Source of the DNA: Deltaproteobacteria bacterium
Lineage (GTDB): Bacteria; Myxococcota_A; Polyangia; Polyangiales; Houyiibacteriaceae
Length of the DNA stretch: 64,000 nt
Assembly: GCA_017644045.1 (NCBI GenBank)
Contig: JAEPMI010000009.1
Coordinates: 372,001-436,000 of the forward strand
Reading direction: 5' to 3'
Shown: positions 50,104 to 59,879 of the stretch, one piece after another
Numbering within the stretch: position 1 is the first letter of the stretch
Layout: every line of letters begins with the position of its first letter
Notes under the pieces: model-generated
Seen by the model: the letters and a program-made list of their open reading frames with translations, nothing else
What the model was told of the DNA's origin: nothing
Database searches by the model: none
Position numbers and translations under genes: made by a program

Positions 50104-50984
50104 TCCTCGGCTCCTTCCTCGGCGGTCGGCGCGTCGTCATGGACGAGCGTGTAGACGAGGTTGACCGTGGTGAGGGTGTCGGTTTCGACCTTCCCGGGGA
50201 CCGGGACGTTGTCGAAGAGCATCTTGAACTTGAGCTCGAGCGAGAGGGATCCGATGAGGGATGCCTGCAGCGCCGCGTCGAAGTTCACGCGCACGTCGCG
50301 ACCCTCCTGGAGGTTGAAGAGGGCTTCGACGCCGGTCGTGAAGTGGACGTTCTCGTTCAGCTGGTTGTCGTAGCCGAGGTAGCCGCGAGCCGCGTGCACG
50401 ATCTGGGTCCCGTCGAGCACGATGGTCGGGTCGTCCGGATCGAGGAGCGGATCGGGGTCGAAGTTGTCCCAGGTGAGGTCGTAGCCGACCTCGCCCCAGA
50501 GCCGATGGTTCTCCTCGGCGAAGATGTTTCGCAGGTAACCGACCTGCCCCTGCAGACGGGTGTCGAGGCCGGCGAAGGTATCCCAGCGATGGGCGACGGC
50601 CGCGAAGAGCGCGTCCATCTTGGTCAGGTAGAAGTCGTAGCGAGCGCGCGCGTTCGAGTTGCGCACCGTGTCTTCGTAGTCGGTGGCGTCGTCGTTCGGG
50701 GTGAGGTCCGCGCGGCCATAGGCCAGACCCCAGGTGAGCGAGAAGCCGTGGCGGCCGCGGACGAGCTTGAACGCGGTGCCGGCGTTGAGGGTCCAGGAGC
50801 GCGTGTTACCGCTCGCGAAGACACCGCCGGCGCTGAGGTTCCAGTCGAGCACCTCGTCGGGCTTGTCGGTGTTGGCCGCTTGGGTGAACTGGGCCGGGTC
50901 GGCGGCCTGTGCATGGGTGAGGCTGGGTGCCGCGGTGGCCAGCGAGGCCAGAGCGAGCGCCGAGCCGAGGGTCAGGGATCTCAT
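50100..50984 (-). CDS. DUF481 outer-membrane protein
   Basis: 294 aa. A signal peptide (LALASLATAAPSLTHAQA) precedes an 8-12-stranded barrel pattern: WNLSAGGVFASGNTRSWTLN at the start, alternating strands such as LWGEVGYDLTWDNFD, and VNLVYTLVHDD at the end. DUF481 proteins such as YdiY are salt- or acid-induced outer-membrane proteins. Coupled to MscS by a 4-bp overlap, consistent with an osmotic-response role. ATG 50984 begins the signal peptide. Confidence 0.85.
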   Translation of the reverse strand: MRSLTLGSALALASLATAAPSLTHAQAADPAQFTQAANTDKPDEVLDWNLSAGGVFASGNTRSWTLNAGTAFKLVRGRHGFSLTWGLAYGRADLTPNDDATDYEDTVRNSNARARYDFYLTKMDALFAAVAHRWDTFAGLDTRLQGQVGYLRNIFAEENHRLWGEVGYDLTWDNFDPDPLLDPDDPTIVLDGTQIVHAARGYLGYDNQLNENVHFTTGVEALFNLQEGRDVRVNFDAALQASLIGSLSLELKFKMLFDNVPVPGKVETDTLTTVNLVYTLVHDDAPTAEEGAEE

Positions 50985-51032
50985 GGTCGTTCCTCGGAGA
51001 AGGGGTGGTTGGTGGTTGGGTGGGAGTGGTGT

Positions 51033-51059
51033 CGGCCCCGACCCGCACGGTCGGGGCCG
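51033..51059 (-). terminator. GC hairpin after the TSP3 gene
   Basis: CGGCCCCGACC (51033-51043) pairs with GGTCGGGGCCG (51049-51059) around loop CGCAC. It begins 8 bp beyond the TSP3 stop codon on the minus strand. The 82-bp gap otherwise contains the upstream region of the DUF481 gene. Confidence 0.65.
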
Positions 51060-51066
51060 CGGGAGC

Positions 51067-52727
51067 TCAGCGGCGCCGTCGCCAGAGCACGAGAGCGCTC
51101 AGGAGAAGGAGCCAGGGCGTGCTGCCGGGACCGCCGGTCGCCGCACACGCGCCGCCAGCGACGCCGGGCACGAGCGGTCGCGGCTCGAGGTAGTCGGGCA
51201 CGCCGTCACCGTCGGAGTCCGCGAGCTGGTCTCCGTCGGGGATGCCGTCGTCGTTCGCATCCGGGTCGAGCCAGTTGGGCAGGCCGTCGCCGTCGATGTC
51301 GTCGTCGACCCCGCCGACCGCGCGCTCGTCGATGGTGGCGATGCCGTCACCGTCGTCGTCGGGGTCCATGAAGTCCGGGGTCCCGTCGCCGTCGGTGTCG
51401 GGGCAATCGGCGAAGTCCGGCATGTCGGGGCACTCGACCGAGTCGGGGAGCCCGTCGCCGTCGGTGTCCCCACCGGGCACGCTGTCCGCGTCCAGGTAGT
51501 CGGGCGTCCCGTCCGAGTCGCTGTCCACGCAGCCTGCGGAAGGGGCCGGGCACTCGATCCGCGTCGAGGTGCCATCGTCGTCGTCGTCCGTGTCCAGGAA
51601 GTCCGGGGCTCCGTCGTCGTCGCTGTCCTGTCGCGCCGCGTCCATGCCGCCGTCGTCCGAGTCGAAGGCGTCGTCGATTCCGTCACCGTCGGTGTCGGTG
51701 CCACTCGCGATGGCGTCCGCGACCCCGTCCATGTCGGCGTCGTGGCCCTCGACCTCGTCGAGCACGCCGTCGCCGTCGGAGTCGCGGTCGCGGTCGTTGC
51801 CAGCGCCGTCGCCGTCGAGGTCGTCGGAGCCCTCGTCGGCGTCGGCGATGCCGTCGCCGTCCGCGTCCGCATCCATCGCGTCGGGCACACCGTCGCCGTC
51901 GAAGTCGTTCATGCGACCGCAGCTGCTGGGCTCGCCCACGCAGGTGAAGCCGGGCTCGATCTCGCAGGTCGCCGAGCATCCGTCGCCGCCGGCGCTGTCG
52001 CCGTCGTCGCACATCTCGCCGGCGTCGATGGTCCCGTTGCCGCAGCTACCGGCGACGGGCTCGACCGGGATGGCCATGAGCGAGGCCGGCTCGCCATCGG
52101 CGCACGCCCAGTCGGTGTCGATGGAGGTCGGGATCGACGAGGTCCCGGCGTAGGCGCGGAAGCTCCCGGCGACGCCGAAGTCCGCGAGGGTCTCGAGCGG
52201 GACCGCCACCGTCAGGAAGGTGTCCGCGTTGCGCATGCCGAAGTTGGTGCCGGCGCCACGCACGGTGGCGAAGCTCGAGAGCGGCGGCCCCACCGGGTCG
52301 AGAGAGACGTCGGCGGTCATCCCGTCGTCCGGGTCCTGGTCGATGATGGTGATCTCGTCGGCGCCAGGTCCGCCGTCGCCGTCGAGCACGATCAGCGCCT
52401 CGAGCTCGCCGTCACCGTCGACATCGAGGCCCCACATCCAGTGGAACGCCACGAAGGGGGCGTCGGCTCCGCTGCCGCCCGGCGTGTCGGCGAGGCGCAT
52501 GCGGAGGTAGAGATGGCTCGCGTCGAGGGCGTAGAAGGTCGCCGCGTCGTCGGTGTCGCCGACGATGTCGGTGTAGTCGACCAGCACGTCGCCGACGGGG
52601 TCGGTGCTCGGGTCGCCATCGCAGCGGAAGGGCGTGAACTCGCCGTCCGCGGGGAACGACGCCGGCGGCAGCTGCGCGAAGGCCGTGCTGCTCGCCAGCA
52701 GGGAAACGAAGGTCAGGCTGAGGGCTC

Positions 52728-52731
<4 letters not shown>
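51067..52731 (-). CDS. Thrombospondin type-3 repeat protein with MYXO-CTERM-like tail
   Basis: 554 aa. The signal peptide is followed by a beta-rich domain of about 200 residues ([20 protein letters not shown]). A myxobacterial Cys-rich repeat then appears ([20 protein letters not shown], then [20 protein letters not shown]4215-type). Roughly 15 TSP3 Ca-binding repeats follow (DxDGDGxxD). The C-terminus ends [12 protein letters not shown], a hydrophobic stretch [11 protein letters not shown] and RRRR, the MYXO-CTERM plan. ATG 52731 overlaps the OmpA-family stop. It should be a Ca-binding, surface-retained protein. Confidence 0.85.
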
Positions 52732-54554
<1,823 letters not shown>

Positions 54555-54712
54555 GGTCCTCACGGGGGTTCGGTGGCCCCCTGTGCAAGGGGAGGGCCAG
54601 CGCCGATCCACCCGTTTTTCGAGGGGTTTTTGTCCTCCTCTCCCCAGAACCGTGGGGAATCCCCAACGGTCGTCGGAAGACCACGACGGTCGGGCCGCTC
54701 GGTGAGCGACCT

Positions 54713-54728
54713 CAGCTCAGTCGAGCTG
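54713..54728 (-). terminator. Hairpin downstream of MopE-like gene
   Basis: CAGCTC (54713-54718) pairs with GAGCTG (54723-54728) around AGTC, 9 bp past the stop of the minus-strand gene ending at 54737. A second, longer imperfect hairpin ACCGTGGGGA/TCCCCAACGGT follows near 54649-54670. Between 54555 and 54640 only the OmpA upstream region is seen. Confidence 0.45.
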
Positions 54729-54736
54729 GATGCGGC

Positions 54737-55930
54737 TCAGTCTTCGCAGCCGTCGTCGACTCTGAGGTTGCAGTCGTCGTCCCTCAGGTTGCCGCAGACC
54801 TCCTCGGCACCGGGGTTCACGTCGGGGTCCACGGGCACGCAGTCGCGGCCGTCCTCCGGGTTCCGATCGGTGTACCCCTCGGGGCAACCGCCGACCGCGT
54901 CCCGCCCGTCGACGGCGCAGAGGTACGCGAAGCCGGCGCCGCCCGGCCAACCGTCGTCGTCCATGTCGCGGAAGCAGAGGAGCGACACCCCTTCGTCGAC
55001 GAGTCCGTCGCAGTCGTCGTCGACCTCGTTGCAGGTCTCGTCGACCGGTCCGGGCGAAGCCGCGCACTCGAAGATGTCATCGACGCAGACGGCGTCGGCC
55101 GTGCCGCAACGGCCCGGGAGACGACAGCCGCCTGCCTGGACCTCGTCGCCCGTGCAGCTGCAGCCCTCGTCGACCGTGTCGTCGCAGTTCCCGTCGACGC
55201 CGTCGCCGCAGAGCTCGAAGCCGCCCGGCTTGGTCAGCGGATCGGTGTCGTCGCAGTCGCCCGTGGTGCCGCTCCATCCCGGTCCGGGGGAACAGGCGAG
55301 CACGGGCGCTTCGTCGCCATCACCGAAGCCATCGCCGTCGAGGTCAGGGTAGAGGGCGCCGCTCACACCTTCGTCGACCATCACGTCGCAGTCGTTGTCC
55401 ACGCCGTCGCACACCTCGGGAGCGCGGAAGAAACGCCGAGGGTCGTCGTCATCGCAGTCGGTCCCGCAGACCAGCTCGCCGGCGGACTCGTTGCAGCAGC
55501 TCGCGTCGACCTCGCCATCGCCGTCGTCGTCCCGGGTACCGAACGTCGTGTCGTCGCAGTCCTCGTCGACGTTCCCCGCGTCGCAGATCTCGGTCCTGAG
55601 AGGCGAACGGTCCGGGTCGGAGTCGTCGCAGTCCTCGGACGCGCACGAGCCGTCGTCGTCGACATCGACGCAGTCCACGCACATGCCAGCGGTCTCGTCG
55701 CAGGTGTCCGTCGCACCGCAGGGGTCGTCACCCGGAACGCAGCCGCGCTCGTCCTGCATCGAGCCCCCGGGGAAGCAGCGCTCCACCCCGTTGCAGAAGA
55801 GCCCGTCATCACAATCCAGGTCCACCTGGCAGCGGTCTCCGCCGTCCACTCCCAAGTCGACCGACCCACCGTCGTCGTCTCCGCAGCCGGCACAGACGAT
55901 CAGGACCCACCCCAGAAGCGCTCGTTTCAT
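54737..55930 (-). CDS. MopE-like metal-binding lipoprotein
   Basis: 397 aa. MKRALLGWVLIVCAGC is a signal peptide with lipobox CAGC, followed by GDDDGG. The body has about six putative metal-binding motifs of MopE type: CDDSDP, EICDAGNVDEDCDDTT, VCDGVDNDCDVMVDEG, TCNEVDDDCDGLVDEG and CGNLRDDDCNLRVDDG. MopE proteins bind copper or calcium at the cell surface. ATG 55930 is chosen over an upstream extension because it begins the signal peptide. It is likely an outer-membrane lipoprotein. Confidence 0.85.
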   Translation of the reverse strand: MKRALLGWVLIVCAGCGDDDGGSVDLGVDGGDRCQVDLDCDDGLFCNGVERCFPGGSMQDERGCVPGDDPCGATDTCDETAGMCVDCVDVDDDGSCASEDCDDSDPDRSPLRTEICDAGNVDEDCDDTTFGTRDDDGDGEVDASCCNESAGELVCGTDCDDDDPRRFFRAPEVCDGVDNDCDVMVDEGVSGALYPDLDGDGFGDGDEAPVLACSPGPGWSGTTGDCDDTDPLTKPGGFELCGDGVDGNCDDTVDEGCSCTGDEVQAGGCRLPGRCGTADAVCVDDIFECAASPGPVDETCNEVDDDCDGLVDEGVSLLCFRDMDDDGWPGGAGFAYLCAVDGRDAVGGCPEGYTDRNPEDGRDCVPVDPDVNPGAEEVCGNLRDDDCNLRVDDGCED

Positions 55931-56163
55931 GGAGCGCACCCTAGCGCGCCGTCTCACGTCTCGGGTGGACGACCCCTCGCTTCTATGGCTAGGGTCGTCG
56001 GCTCGATTTGCGTGAAGGGCGCTCAAAGGTTGGATGACCTTCGGGGACACCAGACCCCGAATCCCATCGGTGGCGCCTCCACTGGCCGGCTGATCCCAGC
56101 AAAGGGAACAGATGACCCCACCAGTGCTTCACGTAATCATTGAGAAAACCACCTTGTCCCACA

Positions 56164-56179
56164 TGGCACGACATTCGCT
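56164..56179 (+). promoter_or_regulatory. Candidate sigma54 -24/-12 promoter
   Basis: TGGCACGACATTCGCT matches the sigma54 consensus TGGCACG-N4-TTGCW at all but one fixed position and keeps the required 10 bp between GG and GC. The expected transcript start would be near 56190, only a few bases before ATG 56194, so the leader would be almost absent. AGGA at 56182-56185 would then not be transcribed. The rest of the 263-bp gap has only a weak CGGGG/CCCCG hairpin. Confidence 0.4.
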
Positions 56180-56193
56180 CTAGGAAATCCACC

Positions 56194-58044
56194 ATGCGAT
56201 TCACGCGGCATCTCTCCATCGTTCTCGCCCTCGGCCTCGGCGCCTGTGCCGGCGACGACGGCATCGATCCCCCCATCGAGGATGACAACTTCGGACTCGA
56301 CGCGATCGACGGCTACCTTGGCGCGCCCGACAACTCGACGCTCGCGACCGAGGCCAAGTTCGATCAGGTGCTGCCCGCGCAGTTCGACCTGGTGGCGACC
56401 CAGTCGGGCGTGAAGAGCCAGGGCAGCCGCGGCGTCTGCTCCATCTTCGGCAGCATCGCGCTGATGGAGCACCTCTACATCTCCGAGGGCACCATCGCGA
56501 ACCCGGACTTCAGCGAGCAGTTCCTCCAGTGGTCGGCGAAGTCGGAGCTCGGCTCCTTCCCGAACACCGGCGGCTCGAGCGCGCGCTCGAACATCCAGGC
56601 GCTCAACCAGTACGGCACCGTCGAGGAGGCCGACTGGGCCTACGAGTCGAGCCCCTGGGGCACCTCGGACGACGAGGCCTGCACCGGCGACTCGCAGCCG
56701 ACCCGCTGCTACACGAACGGTGAGCCCCCCGCCGCAGCCCTCATGGCGCAGCGCTGGACCATCCCGCGCGGCCGCTGGATCAACAGCAGCCCCGAGTCGA
56801 TCAAGGCGCACATGTTCAACACGAACACGGCGGTCCAGGCCGGCGGCGACTTCTTCTACCAGGCATGGATCCACGGCGGCTCGCTCCTCCCGCGCTACAC
56901 CGGCTACCGGGAGCACGGCTACGTCCTCGCGCCGAACGCGGCCGACATCGAGTCGAGCAACACGCACCGCGCCGGTCACTCCTTCCTCCTCGTCGGCTGG
57001 GACGACGAGCTCGAGGTCCAGGCCGTCGACGCCGAGGGCAACCTCGCGGTGGACGAGGCCGGCGAGCCGATCATGCAGAAGGGCTTCTTCCTCTTCAAGA
57101 ACAGCTGGGGCACCGGCTGGGCCACCTCGAACCCGCACGGCGCGGGCTACGGCTGGATCGCCTACGAGTACGTCGAGGACCACCTCTCCGCCTACGCCAG
57201 CGGCCTCCCGGAGCTGATGCTCGCCGAGGCCTGCGGCGACGGTGTCGACAACGACCGCAACGGTCTCGCCGACTGCGCCGACCCGGCCTGCTCGTCCGAC
57301 CGCTCCTGCATGGACCCGGCCGGCAGCTACAGCTCCACCGAGACCGTCGCCATCCCGGACAACGACCCGACGGGCGCCAGCAGCACCATCGAGGTCGCCG
57401 AGGGCGGCACCATCAGCGGCCTGAGCGTCGACGTCGACATCACCCACACCTACCGCGGTGACCTGACCGTCACGCTCAGCAAGGGCAGCACCTCCGTGAC
57501 CCTCGTGGCCAACGAAGGCGCGGGCGCCGACGACATCGTCGAGAGCTTCGACGTCTCCGACTTCGATGGCGAGGACGCCGCCGGCACCTGGACCCTGACC
57601 GTGGTCGACTCGGCCAACGCCGACACCGGCAACATCAACGGTTGGTCCCTCACCATCACCCGCTGCGCCGGTGGCGACTGCGACAGCACCCCCGAGACCT
57701 CGACGTTCATGAACGAGACCCTCGCGGTCATCCCGGACGACGACGCCACGGGCGCCACCAGCAGCATCGAGGTCGGTGAGAGCGCGACCATCAACGCGGT
57801 TCGCGTCACCGTGAACCTCACCCACCCCTTCATGGCCGACCTCACCGTCAGCCTCGAGAAGGACGGCACCACCGTCGAGCTGATGAGCGAGGAGTACGTG
57901 GAAGACACGATGCTCGTCCGCACCTTCACGGTCGACGACTTCAACGGTGGCGACATGGCAGGCACCTGGAACCTGAACGTCGTGGACACCGCCCCGGCCG
58001 ACGAGGGCACGCTCAACGGCTGGTCCCTCGAGGTCACCCACTAG
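56194..58044 (+). CDS. Secreted papain-like (C1) cysteine protease lipoprotein with two P domains
   Basis: 616 aa. LSIVLALGLGAC is a signal peptide with lipobox (Cys18). Catalytic residues are oxyanion Gln76 and Cys82 in SQGSRGVCSIFGS, His262 in RAGHSFLLVGWDD, and Asn303 in FKNSWGTGW. A Cys-rich spacer near 345-375 leads to two P (proprotein-convertase homo-B) domains, around 385-490 (ITHTYRGDLTVTLSKGS, GTWTLTVVDSANADTG) and 500-616 (LTHPFMADLTVSLEKDG, GTWNLNVVDTAPADEG). P domains usually accompany subtilases, so this pairing is less common. ATG 56194 has AGGA 8 bp upstream. Confidence 0.9.
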   Translation: MRFTRHLSIVLALGLGACAGDDGIDPPIEDDNFGLDAIDGYLGAPDNSTLATEAKFDQVLPAQFDLVATQSGVKSQGSRGVCSIFGSIALMEHLYISEGTIANPDFSEQFLQWSAKSELGSFPNTGGSSARSNIQALNQYGTVEEADWAYESSPWGTSDDEACTGDSQPTRCYTNGEPPAAALMAQRWTIPRGRWINSSPESIKAHMFNTNTAVQAGGDFFYQAWIHGGSLLPRYTGYREHGYVLAPNAADIESSNTHRAGHSFLLVGWDDELEVQAVDAEGNLAVDEAGEPIMQKGFFLFKNSWGTGWATSNPHGAGYGWIAYEYVEDHLSAYASGLPELMLAEACGDGVDNDRNGLADCADPACSSDRSCMDPAGSYSSTETVAIPDNDPTGASSTIEVAEGGTISGLSVDVDITHTYRGDLTVTLSKGSTSVTLVANEGAGADDIVESFDVSDFDGEDAAGTWTLTVVDSANADTGNINGWSLTITRCAGGDCDSTPETSTFMNETLAVIPDDDATGATSSIEVGESATINAVRVTVNLTHPFMADLTVSLEKDGTTVELMSEEYVEDTMLVRTFTVDDFNGGDMAGTWNLNVVDTAPADEGTLNGWSLEVTH

Positions 58045-58054
58045 ATCACCCACT

Positions 58055-58072
58055 GATCCCTGGGGAGGGATC
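58055..58072 (+). terminator. First hairpin after the protease gene
   Basis: GATCCCT (58055-58061) pairs with AGGGATC (58066-58072) around GGGG. It directly precedes a stronger terminator. Confidence 0.55.
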
Positions 58073-58125
58073 GCGGCGAGCTGAAGCCCCCGGGGAGGGG
58101 GGCCCGGCTCGCCGCATTTTTATTT
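58073..58125 (+). terminator. Rho-independent terminator of the protease gene
   Basis: GCGGCGAGC (58073-58081) pairs with GCTCGCCGC (58107-58115), with internal CCCCCGGGG pairing, and is followed by ATTTTTATTT (58116-58125). It is the clearest intrinsic terminator in the window. Confidence 0.88.
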
Positions 58126-58143
58126 AAGGTCTACCGTCCGCGG

Positions 58144-59071
58144 ATGACGTTGCGCGCGCTGCTGGTGCTGACGCTCCTCGCCGCCTGCGGGGACGATGGC
58201 GAGCCGAGCTTCGAGCCTCGCACTCGTGGGGGGCGAAGCGGCGAGGCGAGCGAGGCGCGGCCGACGGTGGCGCCGGCGGAGGCGCCAACGCCGGCGGCGC
58301 TGATCGAACGATTCCGCGCTCAGGTCGCGCGGCTGGACGACACGGTCGAGGTCCGCGCGACGGGCGGCTATTCGGTCGAAGGCGTGCGCGGCGCCGAGCC
58401 CTTCAACGAGCTCACGCTCGAGAACGCGAGCCATGAGTGCGCCACGTCGCCCGCGACCTGCGACGACACGCTGGCGACCTATGCGCGGGTCTTCCTGGGG
58501 GAGGGCATCGCCGAAGGCCCGACCCCGGAGAGCCTGCGCTTGGTCTTGATGGGCCGCACGCTCATGGAACGACAGGCGGCCCATGCGGTGGGCTGGACCA
58601 CGCCCTTCGCAGGCGACCTGGTCACGGTCTACGTGTCCGACAGCGCGGACGCGATCGCGACCCTTCGGCCGGAAGCGCTCGAGTCCCTCGGCATGGGCGA
58701 CGCCGAGCTCCGCGAGCGTGCGCTCTCGAACATGCGGGGAAGCCTTCGGGCCGATCCGCCACGAGCTCTTCCTGCCCGAAGGGCGGGTGTGGAAGGTCGA
58801 CACCTCGGCCAACGGCTTGCTCTCGGACAGCTACGACAACGCGAGGCTCCTCCTCCACGACGAGTGGGCGCCCATCCGCGAGCTGGTCCGTGGCGACCTG
58901 ATCGCCGCGGCACCAACCCGAGACATCCTGCTCTTCACCGGCACCGAGGAGCCGGAGGGACTCCGCGGCATCACCTACCTCGCGACCGAGATGTGGCACG
59001 GCGAGCCGCACCCGGTCTCGCCCCAGCTCGTCCGCTTCACCGCGGACGGCTGGGCGCCCTTCGAGCCGTGA
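58144..59071 (+). pseudogene. DUF1444-type lipoprotein gene with single-base frameshift
   Basis: From ATG 58144 the frame gives MTLRALLVLTLLAAC (lipobox LAAC), then DTLATYARVFLGEG, and DUF1444-like VTVYVSDSADAIATLRPE and SLGMGDAELRERALSNMR. At the GGGG run 58736-58739 the frame shifts. The +1 frame then continues the domain as EAFGPIRHELFLPEG, LLSDSYDNARLLLHDEW, APTRDILLFTGTEE and HPVSPQLVRF, ending at 59071. Removing one G gives a coherent 308-aa protein. As read, translation would run on in the wrong frame. It may be a sequencing error in a G-run or a true mutation. Confidence 0.78.
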
Positions 59072-59171
59072 GCGCGAGAAGAATCATTTTGGTCTGGGAG
59101 GGCCCGTAAATCGTGGGGGATCCGCAGGGGGGGAGTGTCCCCGGGGATTCGATCCGCTATCCTCGTGGTCG

Positions 59172-59879
59172 GTGCTACCGGAAGACGGCTTCATTCGCTG
59201 GCTTCTCTGGGCATGGGAGCGACTCCTCCGTTTCCATGGCGGCATCGACGACTTCCGACGGCGCCTGCTGGTCACGCCGACGGAGGAGGACTTCCCCGTC
59301 GACCTCGAGCTCGAGGGCGAAGAGCTGGTGGAGGACTACTTCCTCTTCGTGAAGGAGCACGCCGGCCTGCAGGGCTGGCCCTTCCAACTGGTCACCGACG
59401 AGTCCGAGAGCGCCGACGGTCCGCCCCTGCTCGTGGAGTACGACCCTGCCCTGCTGGCCACGCCGACCCGCCTCGTCGCCCAGCTCGCGCGCGGCGCGGC
59501 CCGGCACCTGGTCTTGATGGACGGCAGCGACGATCTCGAAGAGGACGAGATCGAACCGCTCGCCGACGCGACCTCCGTCTTCCTCGGCTTCGGTCTCTTC
59601 GGCGCGAACGCCGCGCCGCGAATCGGCGAGAGCCACGTCTCCTTCCTCACGCAGGGGCTGCCTCCATCGGTTGGCGCGCTCGGCGAGCACGAGGTCGCGT
59701 ACGCGCTCGCGCTCTTCGCGGTCCTCACCGAGATCCCCGACCGGCTCGTGGAGAGCCACCTGCGGCCGAACCCCCGCGAGTTCTACCGCCGGGGCGTCAA
59801 AGAGATCCTTCGACACCGCGGGCGCGAGCTGAGTCGGCTACGCCAGGTGCCTCTCGCGGGCGTCGGCCCCTACCGCTGA
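59172..59879 (+). CDS. Unknown protein
   Basis: 235 aa from GTG 59172; no family recognised. It is acidic overall, with an amphipathic N-terminus (RWLLWAWERLLRFHGGIDDF). Blocks include FPVDLELEGEELVEDYFLFV and GEHEVAYALALFAVLTEIPD, giving an alpha/beta look. It ends with a basic tail (KEILRHRGRELSRLRQ). No signal peptide or zinc motif is seen. The coding end overlaps the convergent lipoprotein gene by 10 bp (59870-59879). It lies 100 bp after the frameshifted DUF1444 gene. Confidence 0.65.
   Translation: MLPEDGFIRWLLWAWERLLRFHGGIDDFRRRLLVTPTEEDFPVDLELEGEELVEDYFLFVKEHAGLQGWPFQLVTDESESADGPPLLVEYDPALLATPTRLVAQLARGAARHLVLMDGSDDLEEDEIEPLADATSVFLGFGLFGANAAPRIGESHVSFLTQGLPPSVGALGEHEVAYALALFAVLTEIPDRLVESHLRPNPREFYRRGVKEILRHRGRELSRLRQVPLAGVGPYR

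Noticed and set aside
51067..52100. DNA-level tandem repeats as a satellite
   Set aside because: Periodicity comes from TSP3 DxDGDG codons; units are diverged and typical of the protein family.
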